12,889 bases of DNA. Origin: GCA-020356105 sp964347475. GTDB lineage: Bacteria > Pseudomonadota > Alphaproteobacteria > UBA8366 > JADFVY01. A model generated the notes under the pieces. It ran no database searches. It worked only from the letters and a program-made list of their open reading frames with translations, and was not told the DNA's origin. The stretch's first letter is position 1; the number at the start of each line of letters is the position of its first letter. The position numbers were made by a program, and so were the translations under genes. Of this stretch, positions 12,612 to 12,889 are shown piece by piece. Location: assembly GCA_964347475.1 (NCBI GenBank), contig CAYFYY010000110.1, positions 1 to 12,889 of the forward strand, written 5' to 3'.

Positions 12612-12889
12612 ACAATCATCATCATCACGATCACGATCAACATCACGATCATGCGGCAGTCTCGGCGGGGGCGGCAACGGCCAGGGATCCGGTGTGCGGC
12701 ATGAATGTGCCGCTCGACGCGGGCAAGCCGAGCTGCGTGCATGAGGATACGACTTATCATTTCTGCTCGCAGCGGTGTCACGACAAGTTCGCCGCCGATC
12801 CGGGAAACTTCGTTCCCGAAGGCCGCAAGGTGACGGGCGCGGCCCTGCCTGCGGGGACCAAATACACCTGTCCCATGCACCCGGAGATC
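12608..12889 (+). CDS. Heavy-metal (probably Cu) P-type ATPase, N-terminal part, cut by window end
   Basis: The 94 codons visible encode the cytoplasmic metal-binding front of a P1B-type ATPase that exports metal from the cytoplasm. It begins with a His-rich stretch (eight His within residues 4-15), then a YHS domain with DPVCGM (Cys30), YHFCSQRCHDKF (Cys53, Cys57), and then the heavy-metal-binding motif YTCPMHPEI (86-94), which is typical of CopA/CopB-like copper or silver pumps. The membrane part and the CPx motif are beyond the window. The start is set by GGAG at 12597-12600, 7 bp upstream. The YHS domain resembles that of the small membrane protein at 7603, so both may handle the same metal. 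No SAM-type HMA domain is seen in this part. Family call is strong; metal identity is inferred. Confidence 0.88.
   Translation, partial: MNNHHHHDHDQHHDHAAVSAGAATARDPVCGMNVPLDAGKPSCVHEDTTYHFCSQRCHDKFAADPGNFVPEGRKVTGAALPAGTKYTCPMHPEI

Overview
This is a high-GC bacterial segment, most likely from an alphaproteobacterium. The evidence is GC-rich third codon positions, System I cytochrome c maturation genes of alphaproteobacterial style, an EnvZ/OmpR-like sensor pair, a DUF3141 (PHA-synthase-like) protein and an RquA-type quinone enzyme. No rRNA, tRNA, CRISPR array, integrase or transposase was seen. The gene mix (metal-binding YHS proteins, small SHOCT and DUF5676-like membrane proteins, start of a metal P-type ATPase) looks like an accessory metal/redox stress region rather than a core housekeeping block.

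Layout. Positions 1-1681 carry, on the minus strand, a sensor histidine kinase (cut by the window edge) and its OmpR-type response regulator, overlapping by 20 bp. A 220-bp divergent intergenic region follows, holding tandem 10-11 bp repeats and an 8-bp-stem hairpin. From 1902 to 5965 on the plus strand lie ccmG-ccmF-ccmH-ccmI, the thioreduction and haem-ligation half of cytochrome c maturation, without ccmABCDE nearby. A second intergenic region (5966-6260) holds the same type of tandem repeat. After it comes a run of small genes (6261-8584): an NqrM-like Cys protein, a SHOCT protein, a composite protein with a metallothionein-like Cys motif, a membrane-anchored YHS protein, a DUF5676-like membrane protein and an unknown 71-aa protein. 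Positions 8673-12459 are a tight three-gene unit joined by ATGA overlaps: DUF3141 alpha/beta hydrolase, RquA-like SAM enzyme and an FAD oxidoreductase with a Cys-rich tail. A possible 51-codon ORF bridges to the P-type ATPase (12608 to the window end), which starts with a His-rich segment, a YHS domain and a heavy-metal-binding motif.

How they may work together (inference). The two-component system probably senses an envelope or metal/redox signal. It may control both plus-strand blocks, because both upstream regions share three copies of a GTAAC-type tandem site. The products act mostly at or in the inner membrane: c-type cytochrome assembly, metal capture and export, and quinone or lipid modification. 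This suggests remodelling of the respiratory chain during metal (probably copper) or low-oxygen stress. The most unusual part is the DUF3141-RquA-FAD oxidoreductase unit, which could be a small quinone- or isoprenoid-modifying pathway.
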